64,000 bases of DNA from Flammula alnicola (lineage: Eukaryota; Basidiomycota; Agaricomycetes; Agaricales; Strophariaceae), in the NCBI GenBank assembly GCA_015499995.1, contig JADNRV010000100.1, forward strand, positions 62,001-126,000, written 5' to 3'. The position numbers were made by a program, and so were the translations under genes. Of this stretch, positions 36,416 through 47,286 are shown piece by piece. The notes under the pieces are model-generated. The model was not told where the DNA came from, ran no database searches, and worked only from the letters and a program-made list of their open reading frames with translations. Positions within the stretch are counted from its first letter, which is position 1, and each line of letters opens with the position of its first letter.

Positions 36416-39217
36416 ATGGCTCGCAAAACCAAACGACCGGCGACAGAGGCAGCAGGCTCGAGCATCCTCTCTGGCGTCTTCAGCTTCGTATCAAGAGAAT
36501 TCGAGTCATTCGTCGCCAGTGCCACAGGCTCTGTGTGTCTTTTTTTCGCTCTTTTCCCCGCAACTTCGCCCCGTACTTAAAGACGCGTTTAATTGCAGGG
36601 CCCATCTACTTCGCGCGTGGCATTAGAGGAGGATAGCGAGGATTATGACTCTGAAATTTCAGACCAAAGTCATGTCGATTCTCTCAGAAAGCGGAACGAT
36701 AAATCCCCTCCTCGAAAACGCACTCGAAGGCGCGACCAACGTCGCCGAAGCGCGTCTCCCATCCCACCCCCGCCAAAGCACAAGGCCGGTTCGCAAAAAG
36801 AGAAAAGGCGCCATGCTGTAGAATTTTCGGAAGACGGTAATAACTACTTCATATCACCTTCAATCCTCTATTCCTGATCGTCCATGATACAGAAGAACAT
36901 GGGTCAGACGGATCTTGCCGTTCTCCCTCCCCGCCTCTTCTGCCATCAGCCCTCAAGCGCAGGCCTTCCATGACAATGCCAGGCTCGCTCTTTCCAAGGT
37001 CGCCTTCCATGGAACCTGAAGCCAAGTCTCTTGCTTCAGAGCACGCGCAACACGTCCGATTCTCTTCAAAGATTCCGCTCTCTCCAGCCCCCGGTCCTTC
37101 CCACCCATCAGGGTCGACACCATCGTCTTCTCGACATCCTTCATCGCCTGGCACTCCACGTCGACGGTCTCACCTGGCTTCCTCCGTCAAGTCCGCCGTC
37201 GACAAGTTCCACATAGGCGAGGAGGACGCGGATCCGTCAATACTTCTGCCCAGCCCGAAAAAATCTCCGCAATACGTACATTCACGGCGAGCAGAACCTG
37301 AACATGCACCTCCTATTTCCAGCGTGAATAAGGGGAAAGGCCGTGCGGTTGATCTGGTTTCTGCCCATGATCCGGATAGCTCTGGCTTCCTGCGAGTGCA
37401 AGGAAAGGAGAAAGAGCTCGTCGCTGCGCGAGAAGAATTAAATCGGCGACGACGGTCCCTCGACGATGACAATGGCGAAGAATTCAGACTGGAACAGGTA
37501 GAACGAGATCGTGAGAGGGACAGGGCACGGATACGAATGCTGGAGGAAGAGATTGCGAGATTGAAAGAAGAGGTTAGTTGGTATTACTCTTGTCAAGGAA
37601 AAAGGTATCTAATGTTTCGCAGCTACTGAGAAGGCCTACAACATCTGGAGACAATCGACCGTATCCTCCACCGCCCCCTCCTCCACCTCCTCCTCTGAAA
37701 AATATCATTACCGTTCCCACTACCAGCTCGGATCCGAACCTATTTGCATCTGCCCGTGCGTCACTAAAGCAGGCACCGCCGCCTATTGAAAATCCCATTG
37801 TTTCAACCCGACGGCCCGGCATTGCAACCGTCGGTCTCGCACCAGATAAGATGGCCGCCTTTTTAATCGAAATGAAGACAGTCAGACTGCGGAAAACGTC
37901 CGAACGATCACAACCTTCTAGAGCCAATGCTACTTTTATTGCTCCAGCCCCACCGACTAGAGTAGCGCAACTACCCTCGCGACGATCACTACCTTTGCGT
38001 CAAACCCAGTCAGCCAACACATCGGCTTCAGATTCGTTCTCTTCGAGCTCCGATTTGAGAACGGAAAGTGACGCTCGGACTGGCGAAAAACGGAAAAGAG
38101 CCGCAGCCGCCAATCAAGAAGAAATACGTCAGTTCATCCAAACATGTTTCCTTCCAATAATGCTAACATTGCTCTAGATGGCCCTCTCAAACGACATTCT
38201 GGCATTTCTTCTGTTAACTCGAGTATTGCCAGTTCTTCAACTTCCAGTACATCCTACAGTCTTCCAACTGAGAGCTCGATGCCCTCTTTATCTCGGTCTT
38301 ACCCACCAGCAACGAAGCTCGCGATTCCTAATAGGACATGGCAAAGTTCTTCTGTCACAGATGCGCCAACTCCTTCATTGTGTTCCGATAACGAAGTTGA
38401 GCGAGAAGAGGACACCAGCCCGGATGACCAACCGCCTTCAACCCCTCCTGTAGGACCATCAAGAGCCTTCTATCGCTTCAGAGGCAACGGGGTTCCTGTC
38501 GATCCGGACGCATCCGCAAAAAATCTTGATGTGGTCATGGGCGACGTCTCGCGGAGAGCTCTGCCAGCTCGAGAAAAGGCATCTACATTTATCAGAGGCA
38601 ATCAGCCAAGATCTAATATCTTTGACAAACGCCCTCCATCGTCTCCTTTCCCTGATAAATCACCTCGCAGACCACGGCCCCCTGGTAGGGCCTCGAGGCC
38701 TGCTCCACCGCAGCCTCATGAGGATGATGAGAATTCAGATGAAGAAGATCCCCTATCTCTGTCATTTTCTTCGCCAGAGAGCGTATTGCAATTTTCCAAT
38801 CTAGGACACGACACAACGCGACAAACGAGAGCCGAATCACACGCGTCCATGCAACCTCCTGAGCCAGCGCGGTCCCCTTCGCCCTCGTCTCGTCGCTCGT
38901 CGCAATCCAGACATCGGTCGGCATCACAGTCTAATCGACGGCTGACTCTCGACGAAGAGCTACGGAATGCGGTGCCGTTTCTCCAAGAGGACGACATTGA
39001 AGAGGACCTTGAGAGTGGGGTGCTGGTTGGTATGGGCACCAGGAGTAAACGGCGAGGCTTTCTTGCACATGGGGGTGCAGGAGGTGCCCCTGTTTTCATG
39101 GGTGTCGGGTATGTGGAAGGCGCTGAGGAAGACGAGGATGATCGAACAGGACACGCTAGTAGCGACGAATATCTACCCCCCTCTCGCCCGAGGAAGAACC
39201 GGAACCGACAACGATGA
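36416..39217 (+). CDS. Large disordered polyproline/coiled-coil protein of unknown function
   Basis: Exon 1 encodes MARKTKRPATEAAGSSILSG and ends VASATGS; the frame continues across short introns to the TGA at 39215-39217. Long stretches are rich in Ser, Pro, Arg and acidic residues. A charged helix (EQVERDRERDRARIRMLEEE) predicts a coiled coil, and directly after it lies a run of ten prolines (PPPPPPPPPPLKN). A WH2-like segment may follow (GLAPDKMAAFLIEMKTVRLR). The C-terminal block LTLDEELRNAVPFLQEDDIE, SKRRGFLAHGGAGGAPVFMG is the best-conserved looking part and is the part duplicated at 42795-43145. The polyproline next to a possible WH2 suggests an actin-related role, but that is weak inference. 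Confidence 0.75.
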
Positions 39218-39609
39218 TTTTTCTCTTTATCCATTTTTTGATCTATTTATCATTCATGTACCCTTGGCTTTCTTATCATTATCTATTTCCATTCTCGTTG
39301 TGTCGGATTTTTGTTTTGTTGTGCAATATTATAGTGAATCCTTGTTTATCTGTTCTTTTTATGTATTTCAAGGGCTCTCCGCACGATATTATTTTTGCAA
39401 TTTCCTGGGATCAAGCAAGGCATGTAGAGGAAACTCTTGCTTGCATTAAACTACTAAGTCCCATCCTCCATCAAAGGTGTCAATATAGTTCAGTACGGAA
39501 ATCTTGTCCAGCCCAAGAATGTTTCCCTTTCATGAACCTTTTCTGGTAGTTCACTTGGTAAATTTTTGAAACTGGAGAATATATTTGTTCATCTATCTAT
39601 CTATATCTA

Positions 39610-40934
39610 TCTATATTATAAAACGACATGGGGGACAAGTTACGTAAGACATAACTTATGTCATACACAAACGAGTGGCGGTGCACTGACGCGTCAAGCC
39701 GATTTGGAATCGATGGGCGGTCTAGCAGGTCTAGCCGATGCCTGGCGCATACGGCTCGATCTCGCACGCGCAGGTCTCGCCGTCTCGCGTCCACTACTGC
39801 ACATCTCTGGGTCACGGGTAAGGGCAGGCTCCTAAAACCACCCTCTCGTATCGAGAGTAAGGAGCTTCATAAGAGAGCGAGCGCACGATTTTTATTATAG
39901 CAGAGTGGCTGTGTTCAACGATCAATGTACAAATAAACAACTCTAAGGGCTCCAAACTCTCGATAGAGAGGCTGGCGTTTTTCGAACAAAGCTTTTTATA
40001 AACCTTAGCTTAGGGTTCCAAATCGAGCACGTGATCCAATTCCATCACAGTTTGGTCACAGTGCTAACCATATCCAATATGAGAGCGTGCGCGCTAAAAG
40101 ATCATTCTATCGCGTGCAAATGTCGGCCGTTCATAGTGATTCTGTGGTAGCAAGTAGAAAGTCGATGATAAAAAAAATGTGTACTCACGGAAAAAGGTGA
40201 AATAGGGCGTGGAAGGTGAGCAGTGTCCCATTCAACCAAGCAGATGGTGTTGAAGTACGTAGGTGATGTAGGAGTAGGAGAATCCATAATAACTTACACG
40301 TAGGTGATTTTTGCGTTTGAGAAGGGGAAGTATTCTTTTTGTATTCTTTACCAAAATTAGCGTGACGGGAAACGACGCGACTGGGTCACCTGCTTGAGAT
40401 ATATGAGAGATCACCGAGATCACCGTGTTCGAAAAACGCCAGCCTCTCTATCGAGAGTTTGAGCCCTTAGTATTGTTGATTATCATTTGTACACTTATTG
40501 AACACAGCCACTCTACTAATGAAAAAACATCGCGCTGCGTCTCTGATGAAGGCTCTTACTCTCGATACGAGAGGGTGGTTTTAGGAGCCTGGGGTAAGGG
40601 GTGCTAAACATGGGCCAGGGTTCCCGGTATGCATGTAGGAGTCCTATGCACGGGTAGGTGTACTATGCATAGCCCCATGGGTAGGGGTACTATGCACAGG
40701 TAGGAATACTATGCATGGGGTACAGCTACAGGTATTACTATTACTTCCATTGGTTACTTCTTGCAAGTTTTTCTGCTTTAATTTAGTTGGAAATCAAATT
40801 AGACAATTCTTTCCATTCAGAGTGTAGCAATCTGTTGAGTAGTTTAATGACACATATTTTGAACTCTTTTCAAGGATCAAGCTCAAGATTTACAAACATT
40901 GAAAGACCGTGCGAAGCACGGGTCCACAGTCTAG
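39610..40934 (+). mobile_element. Non-autonomous Helitron-like element, interrupted by a MULE
   Basis: The 5' end reads TCTATATTATAAAACGAC after an A. The 3' end has the hairpin CCGTGC-GAA-GCACGG (40907-40921) followed ten bases later by CTAG and then T. This is the Helitron arrangement: TC start, hairpin, CTRR end, insertion between A and T. No Rep/helicase coding is seen. About 100 bases near 40625-40735 are imperfect repeats of GTACTATGCA. The 767 bp Mutator-like element lies inside. Confidence 0.65.
39825..40591. mobile_element. Mutator-like non-autonomous element with ~170 bp inverted repeats
   Basis: The ends are CAGGCTCCTAAAACC and its reverse complement. The arms 39825-39995 and 40424-40591 are imperfect reverse complements along their whole length. 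Both arms contain the short palindromes CTCTCGTATCGAGAG and CTCTCGATAGAGAG. The flanks carry the identical 9-mer GGGTAAGGG at 39816-39824 and 40592-40600. Long inverted repeats with a 9 bp target duplication point to the Mutator superfamily. The interior, 39996-40423, has no transposase frame. Confidence 0.75.
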
Positions 40935-41627
40935 TATTATAAAAGCAGGGCGGTTCCCATCACGTGGTATAAAGATTTCTCATCACGTGGTATAAAGAGG
41001 CAACATATGCAGGGGTCCAATGATGTTGCTGCCTCGCCGACGTCACCGCGCACTGGCCGAGCTCTAGACAATTGCCACATAAGGATATCTGTAGATACTT
41101 AGGATATTTTCTTCTCTCTCTCTCTTTATTTTCATTTCTTAATGCTTACATACTACTAAAGGCATGTTGTATCTCACAAGAATTCTATGAGCCTCTAATT
41201 CTACAAGCCTCTTATTCTACAAAGCTCTAATTCCACAAAGCTCTAATTCTACAGGCTACTAATTATATAATTCTACAAGCCTCTTATTATATTATTCTAT
41301 GAGGCTCTAATTCTACAAGCTACTAATTCTATAAGCTATAGCTACTAATGTATGAACTGCTTATGCCATGAGCTGCTTATTCTACAGGGCTCTTACTCTA
41401 TGGAGCTCTTAGTACTTACTCTACAAGGCTCTAATTCTATGGGCTTCTAATTCAATATTTAATAGTCGAGTCAGAAAGATATTTCATGGGATGAGGTGGC
41501 AACATGATACAGTCTGTCTAACTGAGTGTTTATGGAAGACAAACTAGAGAGTCGAGACAAATAATATAATATTTATTGGCTCAGGGGCACGGTGCACGCC
41601 CCGGGCAAAGCCCGGGTCAAATGCTAG
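40935..41627 (+). mobile_element. Helitron-like element 2
   Basis: It follows the first element directly, beginning about TCTAGTATTATAAAAGC (40930). It ends with the hairpin CCCGGGC-AAA-GCCCGGG (41600-41616), TCAAATG and CTAG at 41624-41627 followed by T. A duplicated CATCACGTGGTATAAAGA lies near the 5' end, at about 40959 and 40981. No coding capacity was seen. The 5' boundary is uncertain because it overlaps the CTAG of element 1. Confidence 0.55.
41178..41455. repeat. Degenerate AT-rich tandem repeat
   Basis: About eighteen imperfect copies of a 15-16 base unit close to ATTCTACAAGCTCTA are strung together, with changes at most copies. The repeat lies within Helitron-like element 2. Confidence 0.7.
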
Positions 41628-41783
41628 TACTAATAAATGACATAGGTGTCTTGGCATTCCCACGGGCCGACAACTGATTGGCTCCGCCGCGGTTTTCCAC
41701 GGGGGTCAACTGAGCGTTCTGATTGGCTGGAGGCTAGCCTGTGTGCCCGACGCGGGCGCGGCGAAGCCGGGCCGAGCGGCTAG
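41628..41783 (+). mobile_element. 5'-truncated Helitron-like remnant
   Basis: The stretch is GC-rich and contains two copies of CTGATTGGCT or close variants. It ends with a GCGGC-GAA-GCCGG hairpin and GCGGCTAG at 41776-41783, directly before the next element's 5' end. It looks like the 3' part of a related element. Confidence 0.5.
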
Positions 41784-42357
41784 TCTATATTATAATACGA
41801 CAACGGTATTTCTCACGGGGGGACAAATATGTCTTCCGATTGGTTGAGACAAACCACCAATGGCGGTGCAAACTCTAACATTGGCTGGCCAGATGGTCCA
41901 GACTCCAGACCTCACGCGCACGCCGCTCAATTGCGACTCAATCGACACTGCCACTGGCCAGGCTTCAACCAGGCTTGGTTGACAATCAGAACGTCGTGCG
42001 TGGCAACTCTCAGTGGATGCCACAGGGTGTGCTCGAGGCTGTACCGTATTAGCATATCTACAAGGATCCTATTTGATCAGTGGTATTTGTACTTACTCTG
42101 GAAGGCTACACTGGCATCTGAAGAAGGGTGTTGGATGATGGACAACACTGAGACTGACAAAGTAGAGTTACATGGTTCTGGATACCAGGTCCCCAAGGAA
42201 CTTGAAGCCATGAGCCGCTCAAGGCGATGCCGCGCCTACGCGCGGCGGCGCTTTGAAGGGGAAGGGCGACTATTGGAATTTATTTTTCCAATAAATTCAA
42301 TCTTGGTTCAATTGGACAAAAAGATTCATGCCGTGCGAAGCACGGGTCACAGGCTAG
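41784..42357 (+). mobile_element. Helitron-like element 3 (complete, 574 bp)
   Basis: The 5' end TCTATATTATAATACGAC resembles that of element 1. The 3' end has the same hairpin CCGTGC-GAA-GCACGG (42331-42345), then GGTCACAGG-CTAG and T. An open frame of 194 codons crosses it (41829-42413), but it shows no protein family and runs beyond the element, so it is probably chance. Confidence 0.65.
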
Positions 42358-42824
42358 TCGTACTACAAGTGGGGAATTATGGATGTCCACTGGATGGTCC
42401 GGTACGTAGCTGATGGTAAGGCACGGAGAGAAAGAAAAGCTTGCATGAGTAGGATGAGGCGGGTAATGGAATAGAGCGGCATAGAAAGTAATGACTACAA
42501 CACTTTTGAGTGTATAAGAGACCCAGGATGGGCAATCTTTATGCGCGTCGGCAAGCGAGTCGCAAATCACACCCAGAAACAAGGCAGGAGGCACTGCTGT
42601 GATGATGAGGGCAGAGATGCGCCACAAATTTGTGACGGAAAGTCAAACGACCATGCAACGAGATGCAACAGGCCAAACAGACACCCAGTTGCAAAGGATA
42701 AAATGACAGCAATGTCATCTTCCTTCTGCGCTAGAGGATTTTGCGCGTAGAACATTGGCATGCACAATGCTCCATCGGGTACTATCTCCAAGTTCTCGTC
42801 GCCCGTCCCAGTCCGTCCAGCCAT
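42358..42824 (-). pseudogene. Truncated multi-pass membrane protein gene
   Basis: The minus strand encodes LEIVPDGALCMPMFYAQNPL, VILSFATGCLFGLLHLVAW and SFDFPS, then after a frame change WRISALIITAVPPALFLGV and VVVITFYAALFHYPP. These hydrophobic helices match a family of uncharacterised agaricomycete membrane proteins in layout. The N-terminal part is missing and the C-terminus runs into Helitron-like element 3. The frame change (SQ to WRIS) would be mended by one base in an AAA run. I regard it as a fragment. Confidence 0.5.
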
Positions 42825-43145
42825 CGGTCGACATCACAGTCTAGTCGAAGAGACTACATAGACTGTGGACGAAGAGCTGCGGAACGCAGTGCCGTTTCTC
42901 CAAGAGGACAGCATCGAAGAGGACCTGGAGAGTGGGGTGCCGGTTGGTGTGGGGATGAGAAGTAAACGGCGCGGGTTTCTTGCCCATGGGGGCGCAGGAG
43001 GTACCCCTGTTTTCATGGGTGTGGGTTACGTTGAAGGTGCTGAAGAGGACGAAGATGAGCAAATTGGACACGCTAGCTGCCCCGCGGAAGAACCGTAACT
43101 GACAACGATGATTTTCTGTTTGTGCATTTTCTGATCTATTTATCG
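42795..43145 (+). pseudogene. Partial duplicate of the polyproline protein gene 3' end
   Basis: The sequence matches 38890-39255 closely over coding and 3' untranslated parts. It encodes VDEELRNAVPFLQEDSIEED, VPVGVGMRSKRRGFLAHGG and TPVFMGVGYVEGAEEDEDEQ, then loses the SDEYLPPSRP segment and stops. Differences lie largely at third codon positions. There is no start or upstream exon, since the 5' part is replaced by the truncated membrane gene and transposon sequence. Confidence 0.8.
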
Positions 43146-43595
43146 CATTCCCAATAAGGGCAATTACATGCTATGTATGGACATGATTAGTCCTGGCATA
43201 GTATAACCTCGATCTGGGTGCTGGTTGATATTTCCGATATTTAAATGGCACTAATATCTTCTCACCCTATCTCTTCACTCCCATTGTTCTCACTTATCCG
43301 TGTTTCTTGCCTTCGCAATTCTTAACCTTCTACAATGCCTTTCCTATTTTCTTTCTCTCCTGGAACCCCCGTTCCCGGATAAAAAGTCAAATTAATATTC
43401 AATTCAATTAGTATAGATTCATTATAATGGCATGCAAGTCGCTTACGAAGAATTTAAAAAGCCAATGGGGACTTGTACATGCCATGCAAAGCATTAGCCA
43501 CAAGAGAAGTACTTCTAACACAGCAATCAAGTTGAAATCCATAAATCACAGATGATGCAGATCATGATTGACTACATATTAATGTATTTAGCGCT
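43146..43595. other. Non-coding region downstream of the duplicate
   Basis: The first part continues the 3' untranslated duplicate, then a promoter-like pyrimidine-rich stretch leads to a 15-codon frame (MPFLFSFSPGTPVPG) at 43335 that stops at once. This may be the beginning of a lost gene. Nothing else is supported. Confidence 0.4.
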
Positions 43596-46527
43596 TCATA
43601 CCGTATACGCACTGACCGTTGCCAGGAGAAAAGCGACCACTGCAACTATTAACGTGATGTTAAACAGAAGAGGAGTCCAACTGCGACCACTACCCTTTGT
43701 ATTTGCGGACACTTCAAGAGGAGACTCCACTACCGACAAAAGTTTAACCTTGCGTTGAGTCCCAAGAGTTACCTGTATAGGCCCCGAATATGCGACCAGC
43801 TGCCAGGGTTCCGCGCCGGAATAGGCATGAGCATGAATAATTTGCTCCGAACTCTTCCTGGGACCGATTTGAAAGGGACAGGTTTTTAGTACGAGGGAGT
43901 TCTGGGAGGGTTCAATACCACCGAAACCCTGACTTTTAGCTCTCTGGAAGATACGACGACATGAAGGTAATAAGAATAAGGATATTTTACTTGAAATGAA
44001 AACGTACAGTTAGATAATCGCAGATCGCGTCCCTTATTCCTTGCTGTTCTCGATACTCTGATCCAATGCGATCGTCGCTAAGATGCTCAACTAAATCCGA
44101 ACGAATGGCCGACTTCAATAAGATCGCAGGAAGGACCCCATTCATGTTGGACGTCGCGGGGGACTCAGCGCGAGACCCACCATCACGCCTGCGATCCGAA
44201 AAAAGCATCAGTCCTCATAATTGGTGTCTTAAAGCATAAATTTACCCACACTACTGCCATTTCAGAACCCGATACATAAAAACTTGAAGAGAATTGACCA
44301 TGAACATCTGTATAACTGGGGACATTTTTTGAGGAACATACCTAGAGCCTTGTTGCATACACTTGGCGAGGTGTAGTGCAAGATCTGTATAGGATGTGGT
44401 TTCTTCGTGCTGCATGACATCATGGATAAGATCTCCGAGTAGAAACAAAGGTGGACGAAGAATTCCATCGGCTTGGGTTAAAAACCACAGACCATCGTCT
44501 CGGTCTATCTTTGATATTTCTTCTGAAACGGGAAAGAAAAGGACAAGGGATCCGTCAGATGCTGACACATAGCCAAGGTCCTGCCTTGGAGTGACGGAGA
44601 AGAGGAGAATGTGTGTAAGGCGGTTCTCCAGATATGCTGCCATCTTCTTCTGAAGAAAGGTTTTGTAAATATCCACCTTTTGGATGTAAATGTCCTCTGC
44701 GTTGGGAATCATCTACGAAGATAGAGATCAGCTAGTGTTGTAGAGAATGAATGAACAAATTACCGATTTTTGAATACCTCTCAAAACAGGTTCGCAGAGA
44801 CGATGTAAACCATAATTGCCAATACGAGGTTCATCGTTCCTTAAACTAGCCAACTTGATGATATCAAAGCTTCGAACAGCATTCTCCAATTCCGGGGTAG
44901 GTGTTGCGTTATGCAGAAACCATGAAAGTTTCTGAGCCAGGTAGTTTGTCATGGTTGCGCCTGCGAACACATGAGGACGTGATACTTAAAAGCAAAGGAT
45001 TCCTTACTATGTGACGCAAAGCACAAATTCAAACATTGCCTGGCCATTCTTTCATTCGTCATGCCTTGATCAATAAAGAACGGCCCCGATCGAAACCTGT
45101 CAAAGAGGAAGTCGGGAAGCGAAGCATGGAAGACTGTGATAGGGGAATCGTCAGCAGTAACAGCCAGTAAGGACTCCAAGTCGATCAATAGGCGGCGTAT
45201 TTCATGGGATTCAATTCCTAGAAAAGATTCCAGAAATTTGGGAGTTTTTGAGGATTCCGACGGAACGCGCTCGTGCGCGCGCATGGGCCTGCGGCTGAAG
45301 TGGGTACCTGTGTATACCTCCGAAGACAAGAGGATAGGAAGGATTGAGAGGGTAGCCATCCGATCCTCCTCATCCAAAGCTTGGAAAATTGTGGAATATA
45401 AATCGTCCAACTGTCCAAATGGTTTGAGGCTACCCGTGGTTTTCGACCCCAAGATGACTCCGAGGCGATGGGCGGGGTTGTGACGCGAAGAATCTACAAA
45501 CTTGATGACCGTTGAAGCGTATATAAATTGTCCCGATGCTTTCTGCACTAGAAACTCAACGATTTCGGCAGTAGGCCATGGCTCAGACATTGGCGGCAAC
45601 GCCCTAAGTGGATGGTGCTTTTGGATCTTATGAAAGTTGTCAAGAAAGAATTTCTTGATGTCGACATCCGGTTTGAATGTAGCATCCAGTGCGATTCGTG
45701 AAGAAGAGCGGTTCAGGTCATCGAGGTCGAACATCAGCCGAATGCGATGTTCAGGACGACTGGCAATAAGGATTGCAAATGGCGCGGGCAGTTTCTGGAT
45801 TGTCTTCTCGAGCACCCTCAACACTTCACACTGGGTATCAGCATCGTGGCATTCATCGAGCCCATCGATAATTATCACCCTAGCGCAATGCTTGGGCAAA
45901 CCTTTATCATCGGAGAGTTGGACCAGAGGGTCGATAATCAGTGCCTCAGCCTGATCTTCCAGCGAATCACCAAAGATGAGTGGATGCTTCTTGACGGCAG
46001 CTTCGATGTACGAGCGGGAGGCGGGGATGTTTATACAGACTTGGTAGGCCAAGGTCGCGAAAAGTTGATCAGCGTTGTTGCGTCCCGCAGCTGTGCGACG
46101 AAAAAAGAAGTCGGCTAGGAGGATCTTTTGGTCATGAAGGATTCTAGCGACGGTTTTTAAAATGATGGTTTTGCCTGCACCCGCAGGCCCATGTAGCCAT
46201 CTGATTGGAGGATTGTACTTGGCGCCCGCGGCCCATTCCTCCAACTGCTTCAAGATTTCGACACGAGTACCCGGGTGACATTTGGACTCGTCTGAATGAT
46301 TCCCAGAATTGTGACGAGCCTCAATACAGGTGTTCTTCGCCAAAAGACCAAATCCTAGATACAGGAGGCACCGGGCATTGCCATATCGAATGTGAGTTTA
46401 AGTATGAAAGACCAGAAAGGAAGTTTCGACTGAACGCACCCGAATAAGAAGTTTCGTCGACATTGGTTGTAACAGAGGTGAAATTGCCTCCAGAAATGAT
46501 GCCTGCGAAATTAGATAACATAGTCAT
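43596..46527 (-). CDS. NACHT-domain NTPase with C-terminal transmembrane helix
   Basis: This is a STAND-class NLR-like protein. From the ATG at 46527 the short first exon MTMLSNFAGIISGGNFTSV is followed by GFGLLAKNTCIEARHNSGNH and the family entry motif CHPGTRVEILKQLEEW. The NACHT core shows LHGPAGAGKTIILKTVA (Walker A), FFFRRTA, VIIIDGLDECHD (Walker B) and ILIASRPEHRIR. Next are YASTVIKFVDSSRHNPAHRL and a winged-helix-like region ending VFHASLPDFLFDRFRSGPF, where many agaricomycete NACHT proteins close. Further exons (44712-44251, about 44203-44000, 43920-43596) give no WD, ANK or TPR repeats. The end is a membrane helix, LLFNITLIVAVVAFLLATVSAYTV-like. Splicing across the CAG-TAG at 44251 by a GTAGTG donor keeps the frame. 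A separate small gene at the 3' end remains possible. Confidence 0.8.
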
Positions 46528-47286
46528 TGTGAGGGCGAAGGGCTGATACTAAGCGCTCTCAATCGGACCTGACTAGGCCTGACTCTCAGAGGGAGGAACG
46601 TCGAGTTGACCGTGCGGTATAGCTTCGTAGGCGATGGCAGGAAGCAAGAAACGAACGGATTTTGTCACGACCGCTCGTGTCTACATACAGACATGACTCC
46701 GATGCTAATCTATCCAGAGTGCACTGCCACACTGAAAGTGCCTCCAGAAACGAGGCGGCACAGGCATTTTTGCACTGCGTCTTACTTCCACAGCCACAAT
46801 ACAGCTTATCCCCAAGCTTATCCCATCTGAAGGCCATTAATTATCGCCAGTTCCGTGTCGAACTTGAACTGCATAGCTGCCCATTTCAGCACTAGAACAG
46901 AACCTGCCGAAACACGTTAGATCTTTTCTTACTAAGTTATCAAGAACGTCTGCTCGCTACTTCTGATCAAGTGACGCCAGGCAAGCCAGGCTAAGTCTGA
47001 GGGCAGGGCAGCCTGACACAGTCAGTAGTGGTTCATTCTCAAGACACGCTTTCCCAGGCTTTTCTTCAAAGGTCATCCACTCACGTACATGATATCTTAC
47101 GCAACGTGAAAAAAACGTATCAAAGCATGATTCAAATATAGCGTACGTAAATAATCGTGTCATAGAGATGGTATGAACAAAACAGAAGAATTAATATATA
47201 TAAAGTCCACGAGCAATCCTCCGTCGCTCCTCACAAGTACATTACACACAGCTAGTGCAACTGAACACTGAACACTGAATAATTAA
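46528..47286. other. Intergenic region upstream of the NACHT gene
   Basis: These 759 bases contain several short open frames without recognisable domains. An AT-rich patch with ATATATATAAAG lies at about 47195-47206. No gene is supported. Confidence 0.4.

Noticed and set aside
41829..42413. 194-codon open frame across Helitron-like element 3
   Set aside because: It runs through the element's 3' hairpin and CTAG end into unrelated sequence and shows no protein family.
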